A DNA stretch of 9,245 nt from Ignavibacteria bacterium (lineage in GTDB: Bacteria > Bacteroidota > Ignavibacteria > Ignavibacteriales > Melioribacteraceae): contig QILJ01000189.1 in NCBI GenBank assembly GCA_003233295.1, forward strand, positions 1 to 9,245, given 5' to 3'. Position numbers and translations under genes: made by a program. This document shows, piece after piece, positions 1 through 8,020 of the stretch (position 1 is its first letter; each line of letters starts with the position of its first letter). The notes beneath the pieces are model-generated. The model saw only the letters and a list, made by a program, of their open reading frames with translations. It made no database searches and was not told where the DNA came from.

Positions 1-1
1 T

Positions 2-97
2 AACTTATACAAATTCTTTTTGCTGTCAATAATTGTTGCGATCAATCTTATTCTTCTAAAGTTCTTATATAATAAAAAGATATTCATTAGAATTTAA
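2..97 (+). CDS. Possible C-terminal end of an upstream membrane protein (partial)
   Basis: One forward frame is open from the left edge to a TAA at 95-97 and encodes about 31 residues. They form a strongly hydrophobic stretch (FFLLSIIVAINLILL) followed by a basic tail with several Lys and Arg, the look of a last transmembrane helix with a short positively charged cytoplasmic end. The other two forward frames have early stops. The stop lies 26 bases before the next gene, which suits membership of the same operon. The stretch is short and AT-rich, so an open frame by chance is quite possible, and no family can be assigned. Confidence 0.35.
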   Translation, partial: NLYKFFLLSIIVAINLILLKFLYNKKIFIRI

Positions 98-123
98 TTA
101 TCACAAAATAAAAAAGGCAAACG

Positions 124-2433
124 ATGTTTAAAATGAAATCTGTTGCAGAAATAATATTAGCGGTTTTACTAGTTGCTGTGTGCAATTTATATGCAGAAGG
201 AAAAATCATTACTCAGGAACTTGAACCTCATCCTTATATGGAAATCCCGGAATGGTTTGCTCACGAAGGGGATTTGAGCATTGAGAAAGTAATGGCTGAT
301 AACCCCTCAATATGGAAAACCGAGAAACTGAATGTCCCGTATTGGAAAAAAAATGGTATCAAGTGGTTTAAGCAGGATGTTGTAATTCCGAAAGAACTTG
401 AAGGACTTGATGTAATTCTGCACATTGATGTTGATCCTTCAGCGGTAGTATATGTTAACGGCGAAAAATTATTTGATGCAATTGAATATTTTGGCAAAGG
501 CATCTTATCACTCTCTGCAGAAGCCGGCGAAAAATATTCGATACAAATAAAAAGTAAAAACGGCGGATATAACAGCCGATTCTATAATGCAAGATTGGTG
601 GGGATGCCGGTTGGATATGGTCGATTCCTTTCCACGTTTTCAGTCGTGCCTCCTAAAAATGGTCTTCCGCTGATAAATTGGAAGTTCAAGATGAAAGTCG
701 GTGACGAAGCAGCACAAGTTGGATTTGATGATTCAAATTGGGAAGAGAGAACAACCGCTAACGGTTGGCGAGGTGATATGCAGCATGCATGGTACAGAAA
801 GAAAATTACTCTTCCAAAAGAGATTGACGGTTTCCAAGTTGAAGGACGACCGATAAGATTGATTGCCAACACTAATGATAAAGGTGAGATCTGGATAAAC
901 GGGAGACTCTATCAGAAATTCAGGGGTGGCGATGGAAATGTAATTATTACAAATTCGGCTTCTACTGATAAACCAATTGTGATTGCAATTAAAGCGATCA
1001 ATGAATGGGGAAGCGGAGATGTTAGATATGCCAGACTCATCACTGATGAAGCATATAAAATTAGGAAAGCTTATGATGATATGAAACAGAATCTCGATCG
1101 TTTAGATAGATACTGCGAAAGACATCCAGCGCCTGATATGTCGATCATCAATAAAGTAGCTGATGTTGTAGAAGAAAATAAGGATGCAGATTATGCTACT
1201 AAAATTGCATTTACAAATAGTGCGATTAAAAGTGTTGAAACTGAATTAGCAGATCAACCTGCTTTCTTGATCCCACCGTATCTTCAGAATTTGCGTGAGG
1301 ATGGAATAACGATCATGTGGGAAACGGTCTATCCGACTTACGGTAAAATTCTGTATGGGAAAAACGGCAAACTGGATAAAGTTGAGATAGAAGATGCAAT
1401 TCCAGCAACGATGCACGAAGTTACCTTAGTTGGATTGAAGCCTGATGAAACCTATAACTATAAAGTTGAGTGCTTTAATATTAGTAGTGTAGAGCAGTCA
1501 TTCAGAACAAAGAAGTCCAAGAATGAACCGATCAAGTTTATTGTGTATGGCGATAACCGATCCTATCCTAAAGTTCATGAGAATCTAATCAAAATGATGG
1601 CAAAGGAAAAGGCTGATCTAATTCTGAATGTTGGGGATGTTGTAACAACAGGGAGCAATTTGATGGAATGGATTGACGAATATTTCTATCCATTGAGGTA
1701 TGTCGGCGGGTCAGTTCCAACATACATTTCAATTGGTAATCATGAATACGGCGGTTATTGGGGTACTCGTGTTGTTCCGCCGTTTGAAAAATATGTGGAT
1801 AATCCTTTATGCTCAACGGGAAGCACGGAGTATTATTATTCGGTTGATTACGGTAATACACATATAATTTTTCTTGATCCGAACAAAGCTGAATTGCCTG
1901 AAGGTCATGGACTTGCAGTTGACAGTCAGCAGTATAACTGGTTTGTGGAAGATCTAAAAAAAGCTAAAGAAACAAGTGAATGGATCATGGTGCTGATGCA
2001 CCAGCCGCCATATTCCGAAGCATGGTCCGGCGGTCCGTATGATGGTGAGCCAGCACTGCGTAAAGATGTAGTACCGATAATGGAAGCCAATGGTGTGGAT
2101 ATCGTTTTAAGCGGACACACTCATGATTACGAAAGAGGTTTACCTCATCCTCCGTATGACCCTAAGACCGGTAAAGGGAATAACGCTGTTTATATAATCA
2201 CCGGCGGCGGCGGATCCAATTTGGATAATCATAAATATTTTGAATGGGAACAGCTTGATTATCCCGATAACAAAGCTACGCTTGGAAGCAACGAGACCGA
2301 TGACGGTAAATTTTATGAGTATCATTATGTAGTGGTTGAAATTGATGGTAAGAACTTGAAATTCACAGCCCGTAAAATGAACGGTGATGGAAGTGACGGC
2401 GGGATATTGGACGAATTTGAATTGAAGCATTAA
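124..2433 (+). CDS. Exported metallophosphoesterase, purple-acid-phosphatase-like, with N-terminal beta-sandwich domains
   Basis: A 769-residue calcineurin-type metallophosphoesterase that should hydrolyse phosphate mono- or diesters outside the cytoplasm; the substrate is unknown. Residues 1-24 look like a signal peptide (cleavage after LYA). Two beta-sandwich regions follow, about 70-160 and 180-305, each with a Val/Ile-Asn-Gly turn (111-113 and 258-260) like the sugar-binding domains of GH2 enzymes. Next come a charged helical linker (about 310-375) and a fibronectin-III-like PAP N-terminal domain (about 379-468). The catalytic domain has D477 (GDNR), D505 (GDVV), N539-H540-E541 (GNHE), H626 (MHQPP) and H665/H667 (GHTH), so the metal site is nearly complete. 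The Tyr of the classical GDxxY motif is absent, so it is probably not a true purple enzyme. The start at 124 has AAAGG at 113-117; an in-frame ATG at 133 is the alternative. The next gene follows after 22 bases. Confidence 0.88.
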   Translation: MFKMKSVAEIILAVLLVAVCNLYAEGKIITQELEPHPYMEIPEWFAHEGDLSIEKVMADNPSIWKTEKLNVPYWKKNGIKWFKQDVVIPKELEGLDVILHIDVDPSAVVYVNGEKLFDAIEYFGKGILSLSAEAGEKYSIQIKSKNGGYNSRFYNARLVGMPVGYGRFLSTFSVVPPKNGLPLINWKFKMKVGDEAAQVGFDDSNWEERTTANGWRGDMQHAWYRKKITLPKEIDGFQVEGRPIRLIANTNDKGEIWINGRLYQKFRGGDGNVIITNSASTDKPIVIAIKAINEWGSGDVRYARLITDEAYKIRKAYDDMKQNLDRLDRYCERHPAPDMSIINKVADVVEENKDADYATKIAFTNSAIKSVETELADQPAFLIPPYLQNLREDGITIMWETVYPTYGKILYGKNGKLDKVEIEDAIPATMHEVTLVGLKPDETYNYKVECFNISSVEQSFRTKKSKNEPIKFIVYGDNRSYPKVHENLIKMMAKEKADLILNVGDVVTTGSNLMEWIDEYFYPLRYVGGSVPTYISIGNHEYGGYWGTRVVPPFEKYVDNPLCSTGSTEYYYSVDYGNTHIIFLDPNKAELPEGHGLAVDSQQYNWFVEDLKKAKETSEWIMVLMHQPPYSEAWSGGPYDGEPALRKDVVPIMEANGVDIVLSGHTHDYERGLPHPPYDPKTGKGNNAVYIITGGGGSNLDNHKYFEWEQLDYPDNKATLGSNETDDGKFYEYHYVVVEIDGKNLKFTARKMNGDGSDGGILDEFELKH

Positions 2434-2440
2434 AAATATT

Positions 2441-2444
2441 GGAG
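2441..2444 (+). promoter_or_regulatory. Ribosome binding site deciding the start of the propeller glycosidase-like gene
   Basis: GGAG lies 11 bases before the ATG at 2456. An in-frame GTG at 2444 would give a longer reading but overlaps this GGAG and has no purine-rich site of its own upstream. The ATG start also gives a compact signal peptide beginning MIKKYF. GGAG sites also precede the genes starting at 4791 and 8021. Confidence 0.6.
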
Positions 2445-2455
2445 TGAATAGTTCA

Positions 2456-3894
2456 ATGATTAAAAAATATTTTATACTTATTCTATTAATAAGTTCAAGT
2501 ATTCTGTTTAGTCAATCTACAGATGGTAAGATCGAAATACTCAACATTGATTCACGTCTTGAGTTATTCACTGATTATTATCTTATTGATACTTTAATTA
2601 ATGTGTCATTAAAACTGCATGAACCAATTGACAAAGGAGTAGTACTTAAGTTTGACAAACCATGGGAAGGTCCTTTCTCTGCTTACTGCACAGTAATTGA
2701 CAACGGGGAAAAATATCAGTTGTATTACAGGGGGCTGCCCACAGCAGGTAAGGATGGAAGGACAGACGAGCATACATGTTATGCTGAATCGGAAGACGGG
2801 GTTAATTGGACTAAACCGGAGTTAGGAATATTTGAAGTAGATGGCACAAAAGAGAATATGCAGCACCGGTTACTCATAACTTCAGTCCATTTCTTGACGC
2901 GCGTAAAGATGTTGATTCGAAACAAAGATATAAAGCTCTAGGGGGAACTGAAAAAAGCGGGTTGATAGCTTACGTATCTGAAGATGGTATTCATTGGGAT
3001 CTTCTGCAGAAAGAACCTGTATTTACAAAGGGAAAATTTGATTCTCAAAATGTTTCATTCTGGTCTGAGGAAGAACAGTTGTACGTTTGCTATTTTCGAA
3101 CTTGGACAAAGGTTGGATATAATGGTTACAGAAGTGTGAGCAGAACTACTTCAAAGGATTTTATTCATTGGAGTGATCCGGTTGAAATGGATTTTGGCAA
3201 TACTCAGAGAGAACATTTATATACAAATCAGACATCACTATATTATCGAGCGCCGCACATTTATATTGCAGTAGCAGCGAGATTTATGCCGAAGCGACAA
3301 GTATTGACTGAGGAACAAGCTAAAGAGCTGAATGTAAATCCAAAATATTTTAAGGATTGTTCCGATGCAGTTTTAATGACATCCAGAGGCGGTAATAAAT
3401 ACGATAGAACTTTTATGGAAGGTTTTATTCGTCCAGGTATAGGATTGCAGAATTGGGTTTCCCGTTCTAATTATCCGGCGCTTAATGTTGTAGAAACAAG
3501 TCCCACTGAGATGTCAATATATGTAAATCAAGATTATGCGCAACCAACAGCGCATCTGCATCGCTACACACTGCGTATTGATGGATTTGCATCTGTGAAC
3601 GCACCTTATAGTGGCGGGGAAATGGTAACTAAACCATTTAAATTTACTGGTAATAAACTTTTGCTGAACATGTCAACTTCTGCCGCCGGATTTATTAAGG
3701 TTGAAGTACAAGACATTAATGGAAATAAAATCGCAGGATATGGACTTGGAGACTCCAAAGAACTGATCGGCAATGAAATCGAGAAAGTCGTTATATGGAA
3801 GGGAAATCCAGATTTGAATAAGTTAATTGGAAGAGCAATTAGACTGCGTTTTGTTATGAAGGATGCTGACCTGTACAGCATAAGATTAAAATAA
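2456..3894 (+). pseudogene. Exported five-bladed beta-propeller glycosidase-like protein, interrupted by a frameshift
   Basis: Two consecutive reading frames together encode one protein of about 479 residues, close to the usual length of this GH32/43-like propeller group. The first part (2456 to about 2857) has a signal peptide (LILLISSSILFSQ), the early DYYLID segment, DKPWEG, YYRG and TCYAESEDGVNW, then runs out of frame to a stop at 2939-2941. The second part is open from about 2836 and makes sense from 2860: AAPVTHNFSPFLD, then SEDGIHW, FDSQN, SKDFIHW and REHLYTN, ending in a beta-sandwich-like C-terminus. The repeated S-x-D-x-x-x-W motifs are blade signatures. An in-frame TTG at 2962 is not a believable start because homologous sequence continues upstream of it. 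One extra base near 2858 would restore KENN-AAPVTHNF. As written the gene cannot make the full protein, unless this is a sequencing error. Exact enzyme activity is not identifiable; neighbours point to glycan degradation. Confidence 0.82.
2855..2862 (+). other. Frameshift site within the propeller glycosidase-like gene
   Basis: Upstream codons read GAG AAT (Glu-Asn) ending at 2857, while the family-consistent downstream frame starts with GCA at 2860. Two bases lie between them, so a missing base (or 1 plus a multiple of 3) explains the shift. Inserting one A here gives AAT AAT GCA GCA (Asn-Asn-Ala-Ala), which fits the Lys-Glu-Asn-Asn commonly seen at this point. No homopolymer longer than four lies nearby and there is no clear slippery heptamer. 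Confidence 0.75.
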
Positions 3895-3897
3895 CTT

Positions 3898-3924
3898 TTA
3901 CAATATTAGATAAGTAAATTGTAA
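3898..3924. repeat. Perfect 7-bp inverted repeat in the 62-base spacer
   Basis: TTACAAT at 3898-3904 is the exact reverse complement of ATTGTAA at 3918-3924, with a 13-base loop. It starts four bases after the stop codon at 3894, in the longest intergenic gap of the cluster. The arms are AT-rich and there is no clean T-run, so it would be a weak terminator at best. It could instead be an operator or mRNA-processing hairpin, or chance in such AT-rich DNA. Confidence 0.35.
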
Positions 3925-3956
3925 TAAAATAATATTCAATTATTAAATGAACAGCT

Positions 3957-4763
3957 ATGAATATGAAAGATAAACTTAACGCCGGGCAAAGAGTTTATGG
4001 GACAGCAGTTGTATCACCCTCAGTAAAATGGGTAGATGTTGTTAAGCAGGCAAATCTTGATTTCGTATTCTTAGACTCTGAGCATATTCCGATGGGGAGA
4101 GAAACACTTGCAAATTTGTGCACTCTCTACTCGGCAAATGGTATTCCGTCAATTGTTAGAATACCCTCTCCTGATCCATATATTGCATGCACAGTGTTAG
4201 ATGGAGGTGCAACAGCGATTTTGGCTCCTTATGTCGAGACTGTTAATCAGGTTAAGCAGTTAGTAGGTGCGGTAAAATATCGACCGTTAAAAGGGATAAA
4301 ATTGCAGAAAATATTAGACGAGGAAAAAGTAGTTGATGTTAACTTAAAAAAGTATATAGATAATAGATGTAAAAATAATATGTTATTCATAAATGTTGAA
4401 AGTAAGCCGGCAGTTGAAAACTTATCAAATCTGCTTGCAGTACCAGGTTTAGACGGAGTGATTATTGGTCCGCATGATCTTTCATGTAGTTACGATCTTC
4501 CGGAGATGTATAATGATAAAGATTTTGAAAAAATCGTTCGTATAATTATTGAAGAATGTAAAAAGAAAAACCTTGCTGTTGGAATTCATCTTTCAGAAGA
4601 ACCGGAACAGCAGATCAAATGGGCAAATGCGGGTGTGAATATAATTCTGCATAGTTCTGATATTTCACTGTTCGGGAAAATATTAAAAAAAGAAATAAAC
4701 CAGATAAGATCAGAATTGCATGATGAACAATACGCCAATGATAGTAATTCAATGATAATTTGA
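3957..4763 (+). CDS. HpcH/HpaI-family class II aldolase (2-keto-3-deoxy acid aldolase type)
   Basis: A 268-residue cytoplasmic, metal-dependent aldolase, a usual length for this family, which cleaves 2-keto-3-deoxy (or 4-hydroxy-2-oxo) acids to pyruvate and an aldehyde. Counterparts of the E. coli HpaI residues are visible at nearly the same numbers: H43 in DSEH (catalytic base), R68 in VRIP (pyruvate binding), D82 in LDGGA, and metal ligands E148 (NVES) and D174 (GPHDLS). The segment 107-141, where relatives usually have a Gly/Arg-rich PxGxRGxG loop, instead reads RPLKGIKL followed by a Lys/Asp-rich stretch, so the substrate end of the pocket may differ. No signal peptide is present. There is no good Shine-Dalgarno; ATGs at 3957 and 3963 are both possible. 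Sitting among exported glycan enzymes, it probably finishes the breakdown of a keto-deoxy sugar acid, but the exact substrate (glucarate, rhamnonate or other) cannot be told. Confidence 0.88.
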   Translation: MNMKDKLNAGQRVYGTAVVSPSVKWVDVVKQANLDFVFLDSEHIPMGRETLANLCTLYSANGIPSIVRIPSPDPYIACTVLDGGATAILAPYVETVNQVKQLVGAVKYRPLKGIKLQKILDEEKVVDVNLKKYIDNRCKNNMLFINVESKPAVENLSNLLAVPGLDGVIIGPHDLSCSYDLPEMYNDKDFEKIVRIIIEECKKKNLAVGIHLSEEPEQQIKWANAGVNIILHSSDISLFGKILKKEINQIRSELHDEQYANDSNSMII

Positions 4764-4781
4764 AATAAATTAAGTAAGATC

Positions 4782-4785
4782 GGAG
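4782..4785 (+). promoter_or_regulatory. Ribosome binding site of the propeller-barrel gene
   Basis: GGAG lies five bases before the ATG at 4791, a good spacing. It supports 4791 as the start, which places a signal peptide at the very N-terminus. Confidence 0.65.
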
Positions 4786-4790
4786 TATAA

Positions 4791-6980
4791 ATGAAGTATA
4801 AAATATTTTTTCTATTTTTCTCATTCTACACATTATCAGCACAAGTAAACAGCAATGATAAATTTCTTCAAGAAGTTGCAAAAGTATATACACCGGCTAA
4901 CGGTTTACCGGAAACAAGATTCACGGATATTCAGCTTAGTCAAGACGGTAAGGTCATTGCAATATCTGAAGAGGGAGAATATCTTTTTGACGGAGCAAAA
5001 TGGAATAAACGTAATAATTCTATTAACAGTAAAAAAGTAAGTGATAATGATGGGAAGATACTATCTAAAGTGGAATATCAAGGAATACAATATATCGGAC
5101 AAAAAAGCGGCTTGTACATTCAAAGCGAAAAAGGAAAGAAGCTGACAGAGATATTTCCAGCTGACAGTAATTATAGCTGGAAATTATCAAATGTTGCTGT
5201 TCTCGCTGTTGATAAGAAGAATAAATTGTGGTTTGGTTCAGACGAAGGTGTTGGATATTTGTATAAAGGCAAATGGAAATTATTTACAGGTAGAGAAGGT
5301 CTTCCTTCTAAATATTTTACATCCATTGCGGCAGCTCCTACAGGGGAGATATGGTTTGGAACTATGAAGGGAGCCATAAGGGCGGATGGTAATAAGTTCT
5401 ATTATAGGTTCAGCAGAAGATGGCTGCCTGATGATTATATAAATGATGTGGAAGTAGATAAGAACGGTACAGCTTGGTTTGCAACAAATAAGGGCGTTGC
5501 GAAAATATCATTCAAAGAAATGACTTTAGAAGAAAAAGCCGAGTATTTTACCAAGCAAGTTGAATCTCGTCATAATAGAATGGGTTTCATTGCTCAGAAT
5601 AAATTAACAACCCGATATGACCCAGAATCATTTGAGCTTGATATTTCAGATAATGATGGCTTGTACACGGCGTGGTATGGTTCTGCGCAAGCATTCCGAT
5701 ATGCTGTTACTGGGAGTCCGGAAGCAAAGAAATTGGCTAAGAGAAGTTTTGATGCATGCAAATGGTTGGTTGATATAACTCACGAAAAAGGATTTCCTGC
5801 ACGAGTAATAATTCCAGTTGATTGGAAAGACCCTGTTAATGAACAGTATGATCATGCGTATAATATACGTAAACAAAAAGAAGATCCCTTTTGGAAAGAT
5901 ATAACGCCAAGATTTCCTAAGAGTAAAGATGGAAAATATTTATGGAAATGTGATACAAGTTCCGATGAATTGGCAGGACATTATTTTTTCTATGCAATAT
6001 ATTATGATCTTGTTGCTGAAACAGAAAAAGGGAAAGAACAAGTGCGAGAGGTTGTTGGAGATATTACCGATCATCTAATTCGTCATGGTTTTAAGCTGGT
6101 CGATCATGACGGCAAGCCTACCAGATGGGGGAATTTTTCTCCTGAGTTTTTCAATTCAATTTGGGGATGGGATCAACGGGGGTTGAACTCAATGATGATG
6201 TTATCTTTTTTGAATGTAGCTTATCATGTAACGGGAGATACAAAGTATCTTGATACAGCTAAACTACTTCGGGACAAATACAATTATCATATAAATGCAA
6301 TGCTGGCAAAAATGTATTTTCCACCGGAGGACGTTGTACCATGGGATAATAATCTCTGCTTGATGAGTTTTTACGGATTGCTTAATTATGAAGAAGACCT
6401 AGAATTAATAATGATGTATCGGGAAAGCCTTGAAAATGCATGGCTTCATATCAGCAGACAGAAAAACGCATTCTGGAATGTATTGTATGCCGCTCAAGCG
6501 ATGAAATTCAATAAGCTGGTTGATTCCGGGATATATGATTCTGGCAAATATTTTCCTGAAGCTGGGACCTATGCTCAATTTACAGCAAAGGAATATTACA
6601 AAACGGATTATAAGATGGAAGACAATATTGAAACACTTGAAAGGTTACCTCTTGATCTGATCGGGTACAGGATGGATAACCGACATAGATTGGATATAGT
6701 GTTTGATCCGACACCTGGAATGATTGTACAAGAGGGCTGGAGACCTATAAATCCGATTCGTACTGACAATACTTTTGAACTTGCGGTTGAACATAAAGGA
6801 AAAATCGGATGGCATGTTGTTGATAATAAGGCGCTGCCTATTGATGAACGCTGCCATGTAAGACTGGATCGAGACGGATTTGCGATAGATGCTACAGAAG
6901 GGAGCGGTTATACTGAGCAGGAAGGAACCATGTATTTACTTCCTTATTATATGGCGCGTTATCATGGTTTAATAAAATAA
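4791..6980 (+). CDS. Exported protein with sensor-type beta-propeller repeats fused to a probable helical-barrel domain
   Basis: A 729-residue protein with a signal peptide (residues 1-17, cleavage near LSA|Q). Residues about 30-240 carry repeats like the extracellular propellers of hybrid two-component sensors (Reg_prop): the core Trp-Phe-Gly/Ala recurs at W147, W188 and W229, exactly 41 residues apart, each followed by a Gly-rich turn. Only four or five blades are visible, far fewer than in full sensors, and no transmembrane segment, kinase or DNA-binding domain follows. Instead residues about 250-729 look largely helical. Conserved-looking patches are DTSSDELAGH (388-397), DHDGKPTRWG (438-447) and WGWDQRGLNS (458-467), with a helix pair containing AYHVTGDTKYLD. 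This resembles (alpha/alpha) toroid glycosidases, lyases or epimerases, but no family is recognised with certainty and no catalytic residue can be named. Location and neighbours suggest action on a glycan in the periplasm or outside the cell. Confidence 0.8.
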   Translation: MKYKIFFLFFSFYTLSAQVNSNDKFLQEVAKVYTPANGLPETRFTDIQLSQDGKVIAISEEGEYLFDGAKWNKRNNSINSKKVSDNDGKILSKVEYQGIQYIGQKSGLYIQSEKGKKLTEIFPADSNYSWKLSNVAVLAVDKKNKLWFGSDEGVGYLYKGKWKLFTGREGLPSKYFTSIAAAPTGEIWFGTMKGAIRADGNKFYYRFSRRWLPDDYINDVEVDKNGTAWFATNKGVAKISFKEMTLEEKAEYFTKQVESRHNRMGFIAQNKLTTRYDPESFELDISDNDGLYTAWYGSAQAFRYAVTGSPEAKKLAKRSFDACKWLVDITHEKGFPARVIIPVDWKDPVNEQYDHAYNIRKQKEDPFWKDITPRFPKSKDGKYLWKCDTSSDELAGHYFFYAIYYDLVAETEKGKEQVREVVGDITDHLIRHGFKLVDHDGKPTRWGNFSPEFFNSIWGWDQRGLNSMMMLSFLNVAYHVTGDTKYLDTAKLLRDKYNYHINAMLAKMYFPPEDVVPWDNNLCLMSFYGLLNYEEDLELIMMYRESLENAWLHISRQKNAFWNVLYAAQAMKFNKLVDSGIYDSGKYFPEAGTYAQFTAKEYYKTDYKMEDNIETLERLPLDLIGYRMDNRHRLDIVFDPTPGMIVQEGWRPINPIRTDNTFELAVEHKGKIGWHVVDNKALPIDERCHVRLDRDGFAIDATEGSGYTEQEGTMYLLPYYMARYHGLIK

Positions 6981-6997
6981 ATATAAACAAATGATTT

Positions 6998-7000
6998 AGG
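6998..7000 (+). promoter_or_regulatory. Weak ribosome binding site of the aldo/keto reductase gene
   Basis: TTAGG ends at 7000, before tandem ATG codons at 7004 and 7007. Spacing is three bases to the first and six to the second, so initiation at 7007 (one residue shorter) is at least as likely as at 7004. Confidence 0.4.
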
Positions 7001-7003
7001 TAA

Positions 7004-7981
7004 ATGATGACTAAATATTCACTTCATAATACTGATTTAGAGATATCAAGGATAGCATACGGCTGCATGGGTATTGGCGGTTCATGGGATGATTCTCCTC
7101 TAACTGATGAAACCATATCAAAGGCAATTAATTCAGTTTCCGCTGCATTAGAAGGCGGAATAAATTTCTTCGATCATGCAAATATTTATGCTAGAGGTAA
7201 ATCGGAAATTGTATTCAGCAAAGTACTGCAAGAGATGAAAGAAGTACGTGATAAAATAATTATTCAATCAAAATGCGGAATTAGATTCCCGGGCGATCCA
7301 AATCCGGAATCCCCTGGCAGATATGATTTTAGTTATGAGAATATAATTGAATCAACTAATGGTTCACTTGACCGTTTAGGTATAGAGCAATTGGATATTC
7401 TTCTTCTGCACAGACCGGATCCACTTATGAATCCTGAGGAAGTAGCAAAAGCATTTGATGAACTTCACGTGCAAGGGAAAGTCAGATATTTCGGTGTGAG
7501 TAATTTCAATCCGGGACAAATGACATTGCTGCAGAATAGTTTGGATCATCCTTTAGTCGTAAATCAAATAGAGATAAGTTTATTGCATTATCACGTGTTT
7601 AATGATGGTATTTTGACTAACCAGACAACAGGTAAATATGCGGCGGCAACCGGTATAATAGATTATTGTATGCTGAATAATATTCATGTGCAGGCTTGGT
7701 CTCCGGTTGCATTGGGGAAAATATTTAATCCTTCTGTTGAGGCAGAGAACTGTATAAAAAAACTTTCTAGAAAAATTACGGATTATGCAGAAGAAAAAAA
7801 TACATCTCAAGAAGCAGTTGCTCTTGCATGGCTGTTAAAACATCCGGTAGGAATTCAACCGGTTATTGGAACAACAAAACCGGAGAGGATAATAAACTCT
7901 TGTAAAGCGGATGATATAGAATTAACAAGGGAAGAGTGGTATACACTATTTTCAATTGTAAGAGGCAATCCTGTACCTTAG
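7004..7981 (+). CDS. Aldo/keto reductase, YdhF-like
   Basis: A 325-residue NAD(P)H-dependent carbonyl reductase with a TIM-barrel fold and no signal peptide, so cytoplasmic. The full AKR catalytic tetrad is visible: D57 and Y62 (FDHANIY), K90 (QSKCG) and H136 (LLLHRPDPLM). The cofactor-binding parts VRYFGVSNF, VNQIEIS and the late VIGTTKPERI are present. The HRPDPLM segment, the GKVRxFGVSNF stretch and the C-terminal Gly-x-x-Val-Pro ending match my memory of E. coli YdhF and its relatives more than other AKR groups. A somewhat longer loop after the Lys (about 94-110) precedes the next helix. It lies 23 bases after the propeller-barrel gene and 39 before GH97, in the same run. In this setting it probably reduces, or oxidises in reverse, a sugar or aldehyde from the pathway, perhaps the aldehyde left by the aldolase; that link is inference. 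Confidence 0.9.
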   Translation: MMTKYSLHNTDLEISRIAYGCMGIGGSWDDSPLTDETISKAINSVSAALEGGINFFDHANIYARGKSEIVFSKVLQEMKEVRDKIIIQSKCGIRFPGDPNPESPGRYDFSYENIIESTNGSLDRLGIEQLDILLLHRPDPLMNPEEVAKAFDELHVQGKVRYFGVSNFNPGQMTLLQNSLDHPLVVNQIEISLLHYHVFNDGILTNQTTGKYAAATGIIDYCMLNNIHVQAWSPVALGKIFNPSVEAENCIKKLSRKITDYAEEKNTSQEAVALAWLLKHPVGIQPVIGTTKPERIINSCKADDIELTREEWYTLFSIVRGNPVP

Positions 7982-8008
7982 AAGAATGTTGGTTGATGGG
8001 AAAATAAT

Positions 8009-8012
8009 GGAG
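8009..8012 (+). promoter_or_regulatory. Ribosome binding site of the GH97 gene
   Basis: TGGAG ends at 8012, eight bases before the ATG at 8021. This supports 8021 as the start, giving a lysine-containing signal-peptide N-region (MKYMLKK). Confidence 0.65.
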
Positions 8013-8020
8013 TTCATAAA

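Noticed and set aside
124..200. Lipoprotein signal in the phosphoesterase (VAVC near residues 17-20)
   Set aside because: Val just before the Cys does not fit the lipobox; an ordinary signal peptidase I site (LYA) follows.
261..2430. Several antisense open frames of 64-96 codons across the phosphoesterase
   Set aside because: Low-complexity translations without motifs, lying wholly inside a well-supported gene on the other strand.
2444..2455. GTG start at 2444
   Set aside because: It overlaps the only good ribosome site (GGAG 2441-2444), and the ATG at 2456 gives a standard signal peptide.
2852..2862. Programmed ribosomal frameshifting in the propeller gene
   Set aside because: No slippery heptamer, downstream stem-loop or internal Shine-Dalgarno is evident; a simple missing base explains it better.
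2962..3894. The downstream half of the propeller gene as an independent gene starting at TTG 2962
   Set aside because: Family-like sequence in the same frame continues upstream to about 2860 and joins the first half; there is no ribosome site and a lone TTG start would remove part of a blade.
3928..3944. AATAAT / ATTATT inverted repeat in the spacer
   Set aside because: Six-base arms made only of A and T are common by chance here.
3947..3973. Eight-codon open frame overlapping the aldolase start (possible leader peptide)
   Set aside because: No ribosome site and no regulatory codon pattern; expected by chance in AT-rich DNA.
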